Source of the DNA: an uncultured Azospirillum sp.
Lineage (GTDB): Bacteria; Pseudomonadota; Alphaproteobacteria; Azospirillales; Azospirillaceae
Length of the DNA: 38,881 nt
Direction of reading: 5' to 3'
Assembly (NCBI RefSeq): GCF_946480385.1
Contig: NZ_CAMLJP010000054.1
Location: forward strand, 1 to 38,881
Every line of letters begins with the position of its first letter. Position 1 is the stretch's first letter. Positions 9,401-17,076 of the stretch are shown here, one piece after another. The notes beneath the pieces are model-generated. The model saw only the letters and a list, made by a program, of their open reading frames with translations, was not told where the DNA came from and ran no database searches. A program made the translations under genes and the position numbers.

Positions 9401-10936
9401 TCACTTCCAGTGAGCGGCGTAGAAGCGCGGAAGCTCGTCCGGCTGTGCAGTAAAGGCGAGGTCGGACGTGAAGGCGTAATTGCTGGGATAGGAGAACAGC
9501 GGCAGCAGATAGGCCTTCTGCGCAATCATCGACAGCGCTTCCTTGTAAAGGTCCTTTCGCGCCGCGGCGTCGGTCGTCGTGTCGGCCTTATCAAGCAGAG
9601 CCTTGACCTTGGGGTCGCGGCTCATGTCGTCCTCGTTCTCCTTGAACCACACGCCGGTGAAGGCGGAGGCGTCGTTGACCGAGAAGGAGCCCCAGGTCTG
9701 GTACTCCAGCGGAACCTTGCCGGCGCGGGCGGCCTCGCGCATCGCGGCGTATTTCAGGAAGCGCAGGTTGGCGCGGATGCCGACCGCGCGCAGATAGCCG
9801 ATCACCGCTTCGGCATAGTCGCGCTCGCGATAGGCGTAGAGATCCGTTTCGAACCCGTCCGGATAGCCGGCCTCGGCCAGCAGCTTCTTCGCCTTCTCCG
9901 GATTGTATTCGTAGCGCGGAACGCCCTCGTCGGTGCAGCCGGTCTGGTCGATGAAGCAGGCGGAATGCATCACCCGCGCGCCCTCGCCGGCCAGATTCTT
10001 GACCATCGCCTGACGGTCGATGGCATAGGCGATGGCCTGGCGCACCTTTTCCTTCTTCATCGGCGTGTCGGCCGCGGTGCGGCCGGCGGCGTCGAACTGC
10101 AGGAAGCCGACGCGCATCGTCTCGGCCGACAGCACGGTGATGTTCGGAACCGCCTTCAGCTGTTCCGCCTGATCCTTCGGCACGCGCCAGATCCAGTCGA
10201 CGCCGCCGGTCATCAGCTCGGCCATGCGGGTTTCGCCGTCGGGGATGACGCGGAACTGGATCTTGCCGATGGCGGGTTGGCCGAGTGGGCTGTCCTTGAA
10301 ATAATCCTTGTACTTCTCCATCATCACGCCCCTGCCGTTCTCCACCGCGGTGACGCGGTAGGGACCGGTGCCGATGGGCGCCTTGGAGAAGCCGTCCAGC
10401 CCGACCTTCTTGAAATAGGCGGCGGGATAGATCGGCGTCGGGCCGGACAGATATTCCAGCGCCGCCGGGAACGGGCCCTTCAGACGGACGCGCACCGTGT
10501 AATCGTCGACCTTGTCAGCGCCGGCCATCCATTCGACGTTCTGCTTGGTCACCACCTTCGCTTCCGGCGTCAGCACGTAATTGAAGGTGAAGACGACATC
10601 GTCGGCGGTGAAGGGCGAGCCGTCCTGGAAAGTCACGCCTTTGCGCAGCTTCAGTTCCAGCGTGACCGGATCGATCCATTTCCACGAGGTCGCCAGCTCC
10701 GGCTCATACTCGCCGGTCTTGGGATTCCGGTAGATCAGCGTGTCCCACACGAGATGGGCGATGATGACGCCTTCGCGCAGATTGTTGTGATAGGGGCTGA
10801 TGTTCTCCGGCTCGCTGTCGGAAGCATAGACCAGCGTGTCGTTCGCCTTGTTGGCAAGGGCCACCGAAGGCAGGGCCAGGGCCGCGACCGCCGCGGCTGC
10901 GAACATCATCGACTTACCGTACGCAAAGGGCGCCAT
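9401..10936 (-). CDS. Peptide ABC transporter periplasmic binding protein (SBP_bac_5)
   Basis: The 511-residue protein is an extracellular solute-binding protein family 5 member. It has a Sec signal peptide (AYGKSMMFAAAAVAALALPSVALA, cleavage likely before NKAND), the early LVYASDSEPENISPYHNN strand, the WKWIDPVTLELKLRKGVTFQDGSPFTADDVVF block that is diagnostic of the family, and the later KVRQAIAYAIDRQAMV segment. The ATG at 10936 has GGAG eight bases upstream, so it was chosen over an in-frame ATG at 10963. It is the first gene of the seven-gene operon running down to 2915. Ligand is probably a peptide or peptide-like amine, judging from the two M20 peptidases downstream. The divergent LysR gene is the likely regulator. 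Confidence 0.93.
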   Translation of the reverse strand: MAPFAYGKSMMFAAAAVAALALPSVALANKANDTLVYASDSEPENISPYHNNLREGVIIAHLVWDTLIYRNPKTGEYEPELATSWKWIDPVTLELKLRKGVTFQDGSPFTADDVVFTFNYVLTPEAKVVTKQNVEWMAGADKVDDYTVRVRLKGPFPAALEYLSGPTPIYPAAYFKKVGLDGFSKAPIGTGPYRVTAVENGRGVMMEKYKDYFKDSPLGQPAIGKIQFRVIPDGETRMAELMTGGVDWIWRVPKDQAEQLKAVPNITVLSAETMRVGFLQFDAAGRTAADTPMKKEKVRQAIAYAIDRQAMVKNLAGEGARVMHSACFIDQTGCTDEGVPRYEYNPEKAKKLLAEAGYPDGFETDLYAYRERDYAEAVIGYLRAVGIRANLRFLKYAAMREAARAGKVPLEYQTWGSFSVNDASAFTGVWFKENEDDMSRDPKVKALLDKADTTTDAAARKDLYKEALSMIAQKAYLLPLFSYPSNYAFTSDLAFTAQPDELPRFYAAHWK

Positions 10937-11033
10937 GTCCGAACTCCGTCCAAGAGGGTCCATTTGCACGAAAGTTAGCCATGACACGGTATTGTGCAGA
11001 TTGGCATGCCGCAATTATAATAGTTGGAAGTTC

Positions 11034-11054
11034 CCGTTGCCGAGTCAGCAACGG
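11034..11054. promoter_or_regulatory. LysR-type operator in the divergent lysR/peptide-operon promoter
   Basis: A perfect 7-bp dyad CCGTTGC-N7-GCAACGG lies between the binding-protein gene and the divergent lysR gene. It contains the classical LysR box T-N11-A (T11038 to A11050). This is the natural binding site for the LysR protein starting at 11117. Confidence 0.65.
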
Positions 11055-11116
11055 TATGGTTTATGGTCCTGATTTTCCGTCAGTTTAGCAAACGGGTGCC
11101 GGCCAGGGGAACCGCC

Positions 11117-12052
11117 ATGAACGCCACCGCGCTCCGTTATTTCCTGGAGGTCGCCCGCACCGGCTCGATCGCCGACGCTTCGGCGCGGCTGCATGTCGCC
11201 TCCTCCGCCATCAGCCGGCAGATCGCCCATCTCGAAGCCGATCTCGGCGTCGAATTGTTCGAACGCCGGCCGCGCGGCATGGTGCCGAGCTATGCCGGCG
11301 ACCTGCTCGCCCGCCATGCCCAGCGCGTGTTCCTTGAAGAAGAAGCCATCGTGACCGAGTTGAAGCGATTGCGCGGGCTGGCCAGCGGACGGGTGCGCGT
11401 CGCCGCGACCGAGGGGTTCGGCATGAGCCTGATCCCGGCGGCCATCCGCAGCTTTCGCGACCGCCATCCCGGCATCCGCATCGAACTGCGCATCGTCGCG
11501 CCGGCCGCCGTCACCCGCATGGTGCGGGAGGGGGAGGTCGATATCGGCGCCACCTTCTCCTTCGCTCCCGAACCGGGGGTCAGGGCGTTGGGAGAAGGCC
11601 GCGCGCCGGTCCTGGCGGTGATGGCGAAGGACCACCCACTGGCTGGCCGGTCCATCCTGACGCTGGCCCAGCTGGCCCGCGAACCGATCGCGCTGCCGGA
11701 GAAGGACACCACGGTGCGTCAGCTGTTCGACATCGCCTGCGGGCTGGCCGGGGTGGTGATCGAACCGGTGCTGGTTTCAAATTACATCGCCGGGCTGTGG
11801 GCCTTCGCCGCGGAAGGCGGCGGCATCACCATCGCCAGCCCCTTCACCGTCCATGCCAGCACGGTGGGCCATCCGGTGGCGTCGATCCCGATCGACTCCC
11901 CCACCCTCGACCAGCGCTATTACCAGATCCAGACCATGCTCGGCCGCCATCTGCCGGAGGCGGTGTATGCCTTCGCGACCCACCTGACCGGCATCATCAA
12001 GCGCATGGACCGCGGCGCCGAACCACCGCTGCAGTCCGCCGGGCAGGAGTAG
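11117..12052 (+). CDS. LysR-family regulator, probable controller of the peptide-use operon
   Basis: The 311-residue protein has an N-terminal winged HTH (ALRYFLEVARTGSIADASARLHVASSAISRQIAHLE..., about residues 4-62) and a LysR substrate domain (SGRVRVAATEGFGMSLIPAAI onwards). The recognition helix SSAISRQIAHLEADLGVELFERRPRG is canonical. The ATG at 11117 fits the family start; the longer open frame covers the operator. The gene is divergent from the SBP-dppBCDF-M20-M20 operon, with a T-N11-A dyad between, so it most likely controls that operon and itself. Its inducer cannot be predicted. It is convergent with the next LysR gene, 36 bp away. Confidence 0.9.
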   Translation: MNATALRYFLEVARTGSIADASARLHVASSAISRQIAHLEADLGVELFERRPRGMVPSYAGDLLARHAQRVFLEEEAIVTELKRLRGLASGRVRVAATEGFGMSLIPAAIRSFRDRHPGIRIELRIVAPAAVTRMVREGEVDIGATFSFAPEPGVRALGEGRAPVLAVMAKDHPLAGRSILTLAQLAREPIALPEKDTTVRQLFDIACGLAGVVIEPVLVSNYIAGLWAFAAEGGGITIASPFTVHASTVGHPVASIPIDSPTLDQRYYQIQTMLGRHLPEAVYAFATHLTGIIKRMDRGAEPPLQSAGQE

Positions 12053-12088
12053 CTGACCTGGAGGGACCGGGAATATCCGTCGGCGCCG

Positions 12089-12985
12089 TTACGATGTCCC
12101 GACCCACTCGGCGACGACGTCGATGAAGCTCCGGACCGTCGCCGGCATCAGGGCACGATGGGGAATGATCGCGTGCAGCGGCAGCGTCCGGGCAGACCAG
12201 TCCGGCAGGACGTGAACCAACCGGCCTTCGGCGATGTGCTCCATGACGAGGAAGGACGGCGCCAGAACCAACCCCTGTCCCAGCAGCGCGAGCGTGACGA
12301 GGAAGCCGGCGTCCGTTGCCCGAAACTGCGCTTCGAACGCAACCTGCACCCGATGTCCTGCGGCGTCGGACAGCACAAATCGCTCCGGAGTCGCGGTCTG
12401 CATATAGGCCAGAATCCTGTGCTCCCGCAGACATCCCGGATGTTCCGGGAGGTCGCGGGAATTGAAATAGCCCGGCGCACTGGCCAGGATCAGTGGAAAG
12501 CTGCCCAGCCGCTTGGCGATCATCGCGGTGTCCGGCAGCGTGCCGAGGCGCAAGGCGACATCGAACCCTTCGCCGAGCAGATCGGTCTCCCGTTCACTGA
12601 GATCCAGCGCGAGGGTGACGCCCGGAAAGCGGCGCATGTAGTCGGCCACCGCCGGCCCCAACACCGCATTGGAAAAGGCAAGCGGCGCCGCAACGCGCAA
12701 TTGACCTCTCGGCTCGGCCTGTCGCGTTCCGGCATCGGCTTCGGCCAGGGCGATTTCATCCAGGATCGCCGTGCAGCGAAGAAAATAAGCCTGACCCGCC
12801 TCCGTCAAACTGAGTTTGCGCGTGGATCGGTTGACCAGCCGGACTCCCAGCCGCGCCTCCAGCGCCTTGAGATGCCGTCCGGCCATTTCAGCCGACATGC
12901 CATTCCGGCGCGCCGCGGCGGCCAGGCTGCCCTCTTCGATGGCGTGGCGAAACACGGTCATGCCAATCAGGGTATCCAGCGCCAT
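12089..12985 (-). CDS. LysR-family regulator, divergent from an alpha/beta hydrolase
   Basis: The 298-residue protein resembles the CrgA/DsdC-like branch of LysR regulators: HTH at residues 6-64 (MTVFRHAIEEGSLAAAARRNGMSAEMAGRHLKALEARLGVRLVNRSTRKL) and a C-terminal effector domain starting GQLRVAAPLAFSNAVLGPAV. Two adjacent ATG codons exist; the second (12985) has GGGAG at a good distance of six bases, so I chose it. The gene is divergent from the hydrolase at 13091, the usual layout for a LysR regulator and its target. I found no convincing long dyad in the 105-bp gap. Confidence 0.9.
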   Translation of the reverse strand: MALDTLIGMTVFRHAIEEGSLAAAARRNGMSAEMAGRHLKALEARLGVRLVNRSTRKLSLTEAGQAYFLRCTAILDEIALAEADAGTRQAEPRGQLRVAAPLAFSNAVLGPAVADYMRRFPGVTLALDLSERETDLLGEGFDVALRLGTLPDTAMIAKRLGSFPLILASAPGYFNSRDLPEHPGCLREHRILAYMQTATPERFVLSDAAGHRVQVAFEAQFRATDAGFLVTLALLGQGLVLAPSFLVMEHIAEGRLVHVLPDWSARTLPLHAIIPHRALMPATVRSFIDVVAEWVGTS

Positions 12986-13090
12986 CATCCACTCCCAGTC
13001 CGGAATGAATCCATTTCGCGCCTGATTATCACGGCTCCGTTCGGCCGCTAAATCCAATTCGGCGCGATACGCATGTCATGGAGCTTGGCA

Positions 13091-13876
13091 ATGTCCAAAA
13101 ACGTCGAAACGACCGGGGCGGTCATCCACACTCTGGAGGAAGGGCAGGGAGACACGGCACTGGTGTTCCTGCATTACTGGGGCGGTTCCGCCCGCACTTG
13201 GCGCCATGTCGTCGCACAATTGAAGGACCGGGCACGCTGCGTCAGTCTGGATCTGCGCGGCTGGGGTCGGTCCGTCGCCCTGGACGGGCGCTATGATCTC
13301 GACGCAATGGCCGGCGACGTGTCGGAGGTCATCGCGAAGATGGGGCTGACCCGCTGCATTCTCGTGGGCCATTCCATGGGCGGCAAGGTCGCCCAGATCG
13401 TGGCCGCAAAAGGCCCCGGCGCACTTGTGGGGCTGGTCCTGATCGCCCCCTCTCCGCCGACAGGAATGCCCGTGCCGGCCGAAATGCGCGAGGCGATGCT
13501 CGCCTCCTATCAGAACGCGGAGGGCGTGAATGAAGCGCTGAAAATCCTCTGCCACCGTCAACTTCCGGAGGAGGAAAGGCGGCAGGTGGTCGAGGACACG
13601 CTGCGGGGGGCGGCTGGGGCCAAACGGGACTGGACGATGGCCGGCATGCTCGCCCGCCTTGACGGAATTGCGGGCATCGGCATCCCGACGCTGATCGCCG
13701 TGGGCGATTGCGACCTTGTCGAGCGCGCCGACAGTCTCCTGGAGATCTACAGCGAAATCCTGCCCGCGGCAGAGTTCCGCATCCTCCCCGGCGTTGGCCA
13801 CCTGTCGCCGCTGGAAGCCCCTGCCGACGTCGCCGAAGCCTGTTCCAGCCTGCTGACGGCGGTCGCCGCCGGTTGA
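13091..13876 (+). CDS. Alpha/beta hydrolase
   Basis: The 261-residue protein has the alpha/beta-hydrolase fold. The oxyanion-hole motif HYWGG follows the first strand (LVFLHYWGGSARTWRHV), the nucleophile is S95 in the elbow VGHSMGGK, the acid is probably in the AVGDCDLVE segment, and the catalytic His is in GVGHLSPLE. Such enzymes include esterases, lactonases, haloperoxidase-like enzymes and ring-cleavage product hydrolases; the substrate cannot be told from sequence. An ATG at 13073 is in frame, but the ATG at 13091 has GGAG seven bases upstream. The divergent LysR suggests a substrate-inducible gene. No signal peptide, so cytosolic. Confidence 0.9.
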   Translation: MSKNVETTGAVIHTLEEGQGDTALVFLHYWGGSARTWRHVVAQLKDRARCVSLDLRGWGRSVALDGRYDLDAMAGDVSEVIAKMGLTRCILVGHSMGGKVAQIVAAKGPGALVGLVLIAPSPPTGMPVPAEMREAMLASYQNAEGVNEALKILCHRQLPEEERRQVVEDTLRGAAGAKRDWTMAGMLARLDGIAGIGIPTLIAVGDCDLVERADSLLEIYSEILPAAEFRILPGVGHLSPLEAPADVAEACSSLLTAVAAG

Positions 13877-13890
13877 TCCCCCGATCATCT

Positions 13891-13942
13891 GAAAAAGCAA
13901 AAGGCACCGGACGCGGTCCCGCCATGGGCCGCATCCGGTGCC
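13891..13942 (-). terminator. Rho-independent terminator of the cytochrome c gene
   Basis: On the minus strand the stem GGCACCGGA/TCCGGTGCC (13903-13911 with 13934-13942), extended by GCGG/CCGC after one mismatch, is followed directly by TTTTGCTTTTTC. It begins about 25 nt after the cytochrome stop. Confidence 0.88.
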
Positions 13943-13967
13943 TCCCGTCGATCAGGTCGGCAAGACC

Positions 13968-14345
13968 TTACTTGGACTCGCTCGCCAGATAGGCGATCAG
14001 GTCGGCGCGCTTGGCGTCATCCTTGATGCCGGCGAAGGCCATCTTGTTGCCGGGAACGGTCGCCTTGGGATCCTTCAGATATTCGTTCAGCTTCGCCTCG
14101 TCCCAGGTGATGCCGGAATCCTTCATCGCCGCCGAATAGCTGAAGCCGTCGTGGGTGCCCGCCTTGCGGCCGACGACGCCATGCAGGTTCGGGCCAACGC
14201 GGTTGGGGCCGCCGGCCTCGATCGTGTGGCAGGCCTTGCAAACGTTGAACACCGTCTTGCCCGCCGCGGCATCGCCGTCCGCGGCCTGGGCGGCGACGGT
14301 TCCACCGGAGATGAGAAGGACGGACGCCAACATAATATTGCGCAT
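13968..14345 (-). CDS. Class I cytochrome c (cytochrome c2-like)
   Basis: The 125-residue precursor has a Sec signal peptide (MRNIMLASVLLISGGTVAAQA, cleavage probably after AQA or AQAA) and a mature part of about 104 residues. Heme attachment is C36-K-A-C39-H40, and the axial methionine is M102 in GNKMAF. GPNLHGVVGRKAGTHDGFSYS is the conserved loop of mitochondrial/bacterial cytochrome c2. It is a soluble periplasmic electron carrier, perhaps between the bc1 complex and an oxidase or a specific dehydrogenase. The in-frame TTG at 14375 is an alternative but would add charged residues before the signal peptide. The gene ends in its own terminator. A 29-bp element with a LysR-type dyad lies 113 bp upstream, shared with the small membrane-protein gene at 15648. 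Confidence 0.93.
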   Translation of the reverse strand: MRNIMLASVLLISGGTVAAQAADGDAAAGKTVFNVCKACHTIEAGGPNRVGPNLHGVVGRKAGTHDGFSYSAAMKDSGITWDEAKLNEYLKDPKATVPGNKMAFAGIKDDAKRADLIAYLASESK

Positions 14346-14457
14346 GACGGACACAGCGGAACTCCCATTTCTCAACGTTGCCTCCGGATGTCCGGAGAGG
14401 TCGGCCGGATTGCTTCCGGCTGGCGAAGCGGAGGCTACTGGCGCTCGGAAAAGCCAG

Positions 14458-14486
14458 AAAGCGAATTTAACCGATGGTTATTATCG
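14458..14486. promoter_or_regulatory. LysR-type operator, copy A (between cytochrome c and lysR)
   Basis: This 29-bp element contains the dyad TAACC-GAT-GGTTA (14468-14480), which is also a T-N11-A LysR box. An inverted copy with 26 of 29 identical bases lies at 15534-15562, beyond the lysR gene. The 316-bp gap 14346-14661 contains this site and otherwise no gene that I can support. Confidence 0.72.
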
Positions 14487-14661
14487 ATTTTCCCGATACC
14501 ATTTCCTCCCTTTAGGGGATCTGCCGGTGGCGGCTGCACCCAGCGGATGCGACGAATCGTCTCACACCGCCCGGTCGCGATCAAGCTGCCGATGCTTTAG
14601 GTCTGGTCCCAAGGAACCGGCGGGTGACCGGATGCGAAGGCCGGCAGTCAGGTGAGGTGTC

Positions 14662-15522
14662 ATGGATACGGAAATGGCGCGGACATTTCTGGAGGTCACG
14701 GCGGCGGGCAGCTTCATGGCGGCGGCCGACCGGCTTCACGTTACCCAATCGACGGTCAGCACGCGGATCCAGCAATTGGAACAGCAGCTTGGCTGCCGTC
14801 TGTTCGTGCGCAACAAGACCGGCGCCACGCTGACCACCGCCGGCTTGCGCTTCCAGCGCCATGCCGTCGCCATCCTTCGCCTGTGGGAGCAGGCGCGCCA
14901 GGAGGCAACCCTGCCCGCCGGCCACAAGGCGCTCCTGCGCATCGGCAGCGAGGCCGGCTTGTGGAACCGCCTGCTCTACCGCTGGATCCCCTGGATGCGG
15001 CGAAACGCCAACGAGATCGCGCTCCGTTGCGACGTCGGCCTGCCCAGCGGGCTGCTGCAGGGGCTTCAGGACGGCACGCTGGACGTCGCCGTGCTCTATT
15101 CACCGCGCGCCCTGCCCGGCCTGTCGATCCGGCTGCTGATCGAGGAGGAACTGGTCCTCTTCCGGATGCCGGCCGTCGACGATTATTCGGAGGAACCGTA
15201 CGTCCACATCGACTGGGGCGACGATTTCCGCCGCAATGTGCGCCTGCACCGGCCCGACGACGTGCAGTCGGCACCGGTGTCGATCGGCGTCGGCACGCTG
15301 GGGCTCGACTATGTCAAGCAATGCGGCGGCACCGGCCATTTTCCCCGCCAGCTCGTCCAGCCGCTGATCGACGCCGGCAAGGGCGAAATCCTGCCGGAAG
15401 CCCGCCCTTTGAGCCTTCCCATCTACGCCGCCTACCCGACCGATGCCGACGAGGCCATCATCGACCCGGCGCTCACCGGGCTGAAGACCATTCTGGCCGC
15501 TCCCATGGAGGCGCGGGGTTGA
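14662..15522 (+). CDS. LysR-family regulator
   Basis: The 286-residue protein has the HTH at residues 1-60 (MARTFLEVTAAGSFMAAADRLHVTQSTVSTRIQQLEQQLGCRLFVRNKTGATLT) and a C-terminal effector domain beginning around HKALLRIGSEAGLWNRLLYRW. The ATG at 14662 is preceded by GAGG. This type with WxxRLLYRWIPWMR is often annotated only as a LysR regulator, and I do not recognise a named orthologue. Matching dyads flank the gene: copy A in its upstream region, shared with cytochrome c, and copy B 12 bp after its stop, in front of the small membrane-protein gene. It therefore probably controls itself and both neighbours. Confidence 0.9.
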   Translation: MDTEMARTFLEVTAAGSFMAAADRLHVTQSTVSTRIQQLEQQLGCRLFVRNKTGATLTTAGLRFQRHAVAILRLWEQARQEATLPAGHKALLRIGSEAGLWNRLLYRWIPWMRRNANEIALRCDVGLPSGLLQGLQDGTLDVAVLYSPRALPGLSIRLLIEEELVLFRMPAVDDYSEEPYVHIDWGDDFRRNVRLHRPDDVQSAPVSIGVGTLGLDYVKQCGGTGHFPRQLVQPLIDAGKGEILPEARPLSLPIYAAYPTDADEAIIDPALTGLKTILAAPMEARG

Positions 15523-15533
15523 ATTGAAGAAGC

Positions 15534-15562
15534 CGATATGAACCATCGGTTAATTTCGCTTT
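15534..15562. promoter_or_regulatory. LysR-type operator, copy B (upstream of the small membrane protein)
   Basis: Inverted copy of the 14458-14486 element, differing at three of 29 positions and keeping the AACC-GAT-GGTT dyad core. It lies 85 bp before the ATG at 15648. A TATACC hexamer at about 15571 could be part of the promoter. Confidence 0.7.
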
Positions 15563-15647
15563 TTCCGATGTATACCGCTGCCTAGGATCGGCGTCGCCGG
15601 GTCGTTGCCGGCCCGAGCACCCAACCATCAACAAGGGTTCCGATCCG

Positions 15648-15869
15648 ATGACCATGCAAATGGCGCAACCGGCGCTGCCGGCAGACGAAGACACCGCGGC
15701 GCAGATGGACTCCCGCCGGTTCGAATCCCCCTACATCGTGTTCCCGGCGCTTATCCTCCTGCTCATCATGCCGCTGGGGATCGTTTTCCACCCGGCTTGG
15801 TTGGCCACGCTGGCAGAAGTGGGCGTGGTGGTGATGTTCATCGCCATCTTCCGCATGATGCGCATGTGA
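15648..15869 (+). CDS. Small two-helix inner-membrane protein of unknown function
   Basis: The 73-residue protein has a polar N-terminus of about 28 residues (rich in D, E, Q), then two membrane segments: YIVFPALILLLIMPLGIVF (about 29-47) and WLATLAEVGVVVMFIAIF (about 50-67), ending in RMMRM. I do not recognise the family. AAGGG lies ten bases before the ATG; two more in-frame ATG codons follow within 12 bases. A 29-bp operator-like element shared with the cytochrome c promoter lies upstream, which argues that the gene is real and regulated. It could be a small subunit of a membrane complex or a transporter-associated peptide, but nothing in the sequence settles this. Confidence 0.65.
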   Translation: MTMQMAQPALPADEDTAAQMDSRRFESPYIVFPALILLLIMPLGIVFHPAWLATLAEVGVVVMFIAIFRMMRM

Positions 15870-15958
15870 CCTGAGTATCCTTCGCCGGTCATCCTTCCGG
15901 CCCGTCCACGGCCGATATTCCGCTTTGTCCGGCACCGGGGCCTGTGGGACAAAGCCGC

Positions 15959-16903
15959 ATGTCGATCAAGCTGGACTTCCGCCGCCTCCGCTATTTCGTC
16001 GCCGTCTGCGAACTCGGCAGCTTTTCCAAGGCCAGCGAGTTCCTGAACGTCGCGCAATCGGCGCTCAGCCAGCATGTGGCGACGCTGGAGGGCGATCTGG
16101 GTGTCCAGCTCCTGCTGCGGCAGCCGCGCGGCGTCAGCCGGACCGAGGCGGGCGACCGCCTGTTCGCCCATGCGCGCGGCGTGCTGCACGCGCTGGAACA
16201 GGCGGAGCTGGACGTGCTGTCGCTGTCGCGGGCGGTGGTCGGGCCGGTGATGGTCGGCTTCAATTACACGGCGATGGAAGCCATCGGCCTGCCCTTCATC
16301 CGCCGCGTCGCCTCCACCCTGACTGAGGTCAAGCTGCGCGTGATCGAGGCGCACAGCGAGATCATGCATCAATGGATGCTGTCCGGTCAGGCCGACCTCG
16401 CCCTGACCCTGGTGCCGCCCAACGACGACCGGCTGGAAGGTGTGCCGCTGCTGGACGAGGAGCTGGTCTGCCTCGGCACCCGCGCCATGATCGGCGACGG
16501 CGGTCCCATCGATCTGGACGAGGTGCTGCGCCTGCCGCTGATCATGCCCGGCCGCACCGCCGTGCTGCAGGCGCTGGCCAGCGATCCCCAGGTGCGCAAC
16601 GCCATCGCCGCAAAAGTCTATCTGGAAATCGAATCCGCCATCCCGCTGAAACGGGCGGTCACCGCCGGGCTGGGCGTGACGGTGCAGTCGGCCGCGCTCG
16701 CCGGCGACGAGATCGCCTGCGGCGAACTGGTGGCGCGGCCGGTGGTGAACCCGTCAATGGGCCGCACGCTCTATCTGGTGTCCTCGCGCATGAAGACCGC
16801 CTCCCGCGCGGTGGTCGAGGCCCGGCGCCTGATGATCGACGTGGTGCGCGAGGCGCATGCAACCGGCCGATGGCCCGGCCGGCTGCGCGACACCCTTCTC
16901 TGA
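15959..16903 (+). CDS. LysR-family regulator (NAC/CbbR-like), probable regulator of the downstream TRAP operon
   Basis: The 314-residue protein has the HTH at residues 5-65 (LRYFVAVCELGSFSKASEFLNVAQSALSQHVATLEGDLGVQLLLRQPRGVSRT) and effector domain from GPVMVGFNYTAMEAIGLPFI. The FNVAQSALSQH / LLLR-RGV pattern is that of the Nac-like group. A GTG at 15944 is in frame, but the ATG at 15959 matches the family. It lies 173 bp upstream of the TRAP gene dctP in the same direction. A TATCT-N7-AGATA dyad just after its stop is a good binding site, so it probably activates the uptake and catabolic operon that follows. Confidence 0.9.
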   Translation: MSIKLDFRRLRYFVAVCELGSFSKASEFLNVAQSALSQHVATLEGDLGVQLLLRQPRGVSRTEAGDRLFAHARGVLHALEQAELDVLSLSRAVVGPVMVGFNYTAMEAIGLPFIRRVASTLTEVKLRVIEAHSEIMHQWMLSGQADLALTLVPPNDDRLEGVPLLDEELVCLGTRAMIGDGGPIDLDEVLRLPLIMPGRTAVLQALASDPQVRNAIAAKVYLEIESAIPLKRAVTAGLGVTVQSAALAGDEIACGELVARPVVNPSMGRTLYLVSSRMKTASRAVVEARRLMIDVVREAHATGRWPGRLRDTLL

Positions 16904-16905
16904 AG

Positions 16906-16927
16906 CGAGATATCTCGAAACCAGATA
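16906..16927. promoter_or_regulatory. LysR-type operator upstream of the TRAP operon
   Basis: Two overlapping symmetric elements: a perfect 12-bp palindrome CGAGATATCTCG (16906-16917) and the dyad TATCT-N7-AGATA (16911-16927), which contains T-N11-A (T16913 to A16925). They lie immediately after the lysR stop and about 150 bp before dctP. TATACT at about 16946 could be a -10 hexamer. Confidence 0.62.
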
Positions 16928-17076
16928 GCTCACTTCTCTTCTTTATACTTTTACGACCTTCCCTCCCCGTGCTGTTCTGTTTCGTGAACGAACAATCCGA
17001 AGGCCCGCAGTTGAATGGGCCCGGCGTTTCAATCCATTGGACCGCCGCAACGAACCACCAGAGGGAGGTGCAGGAC

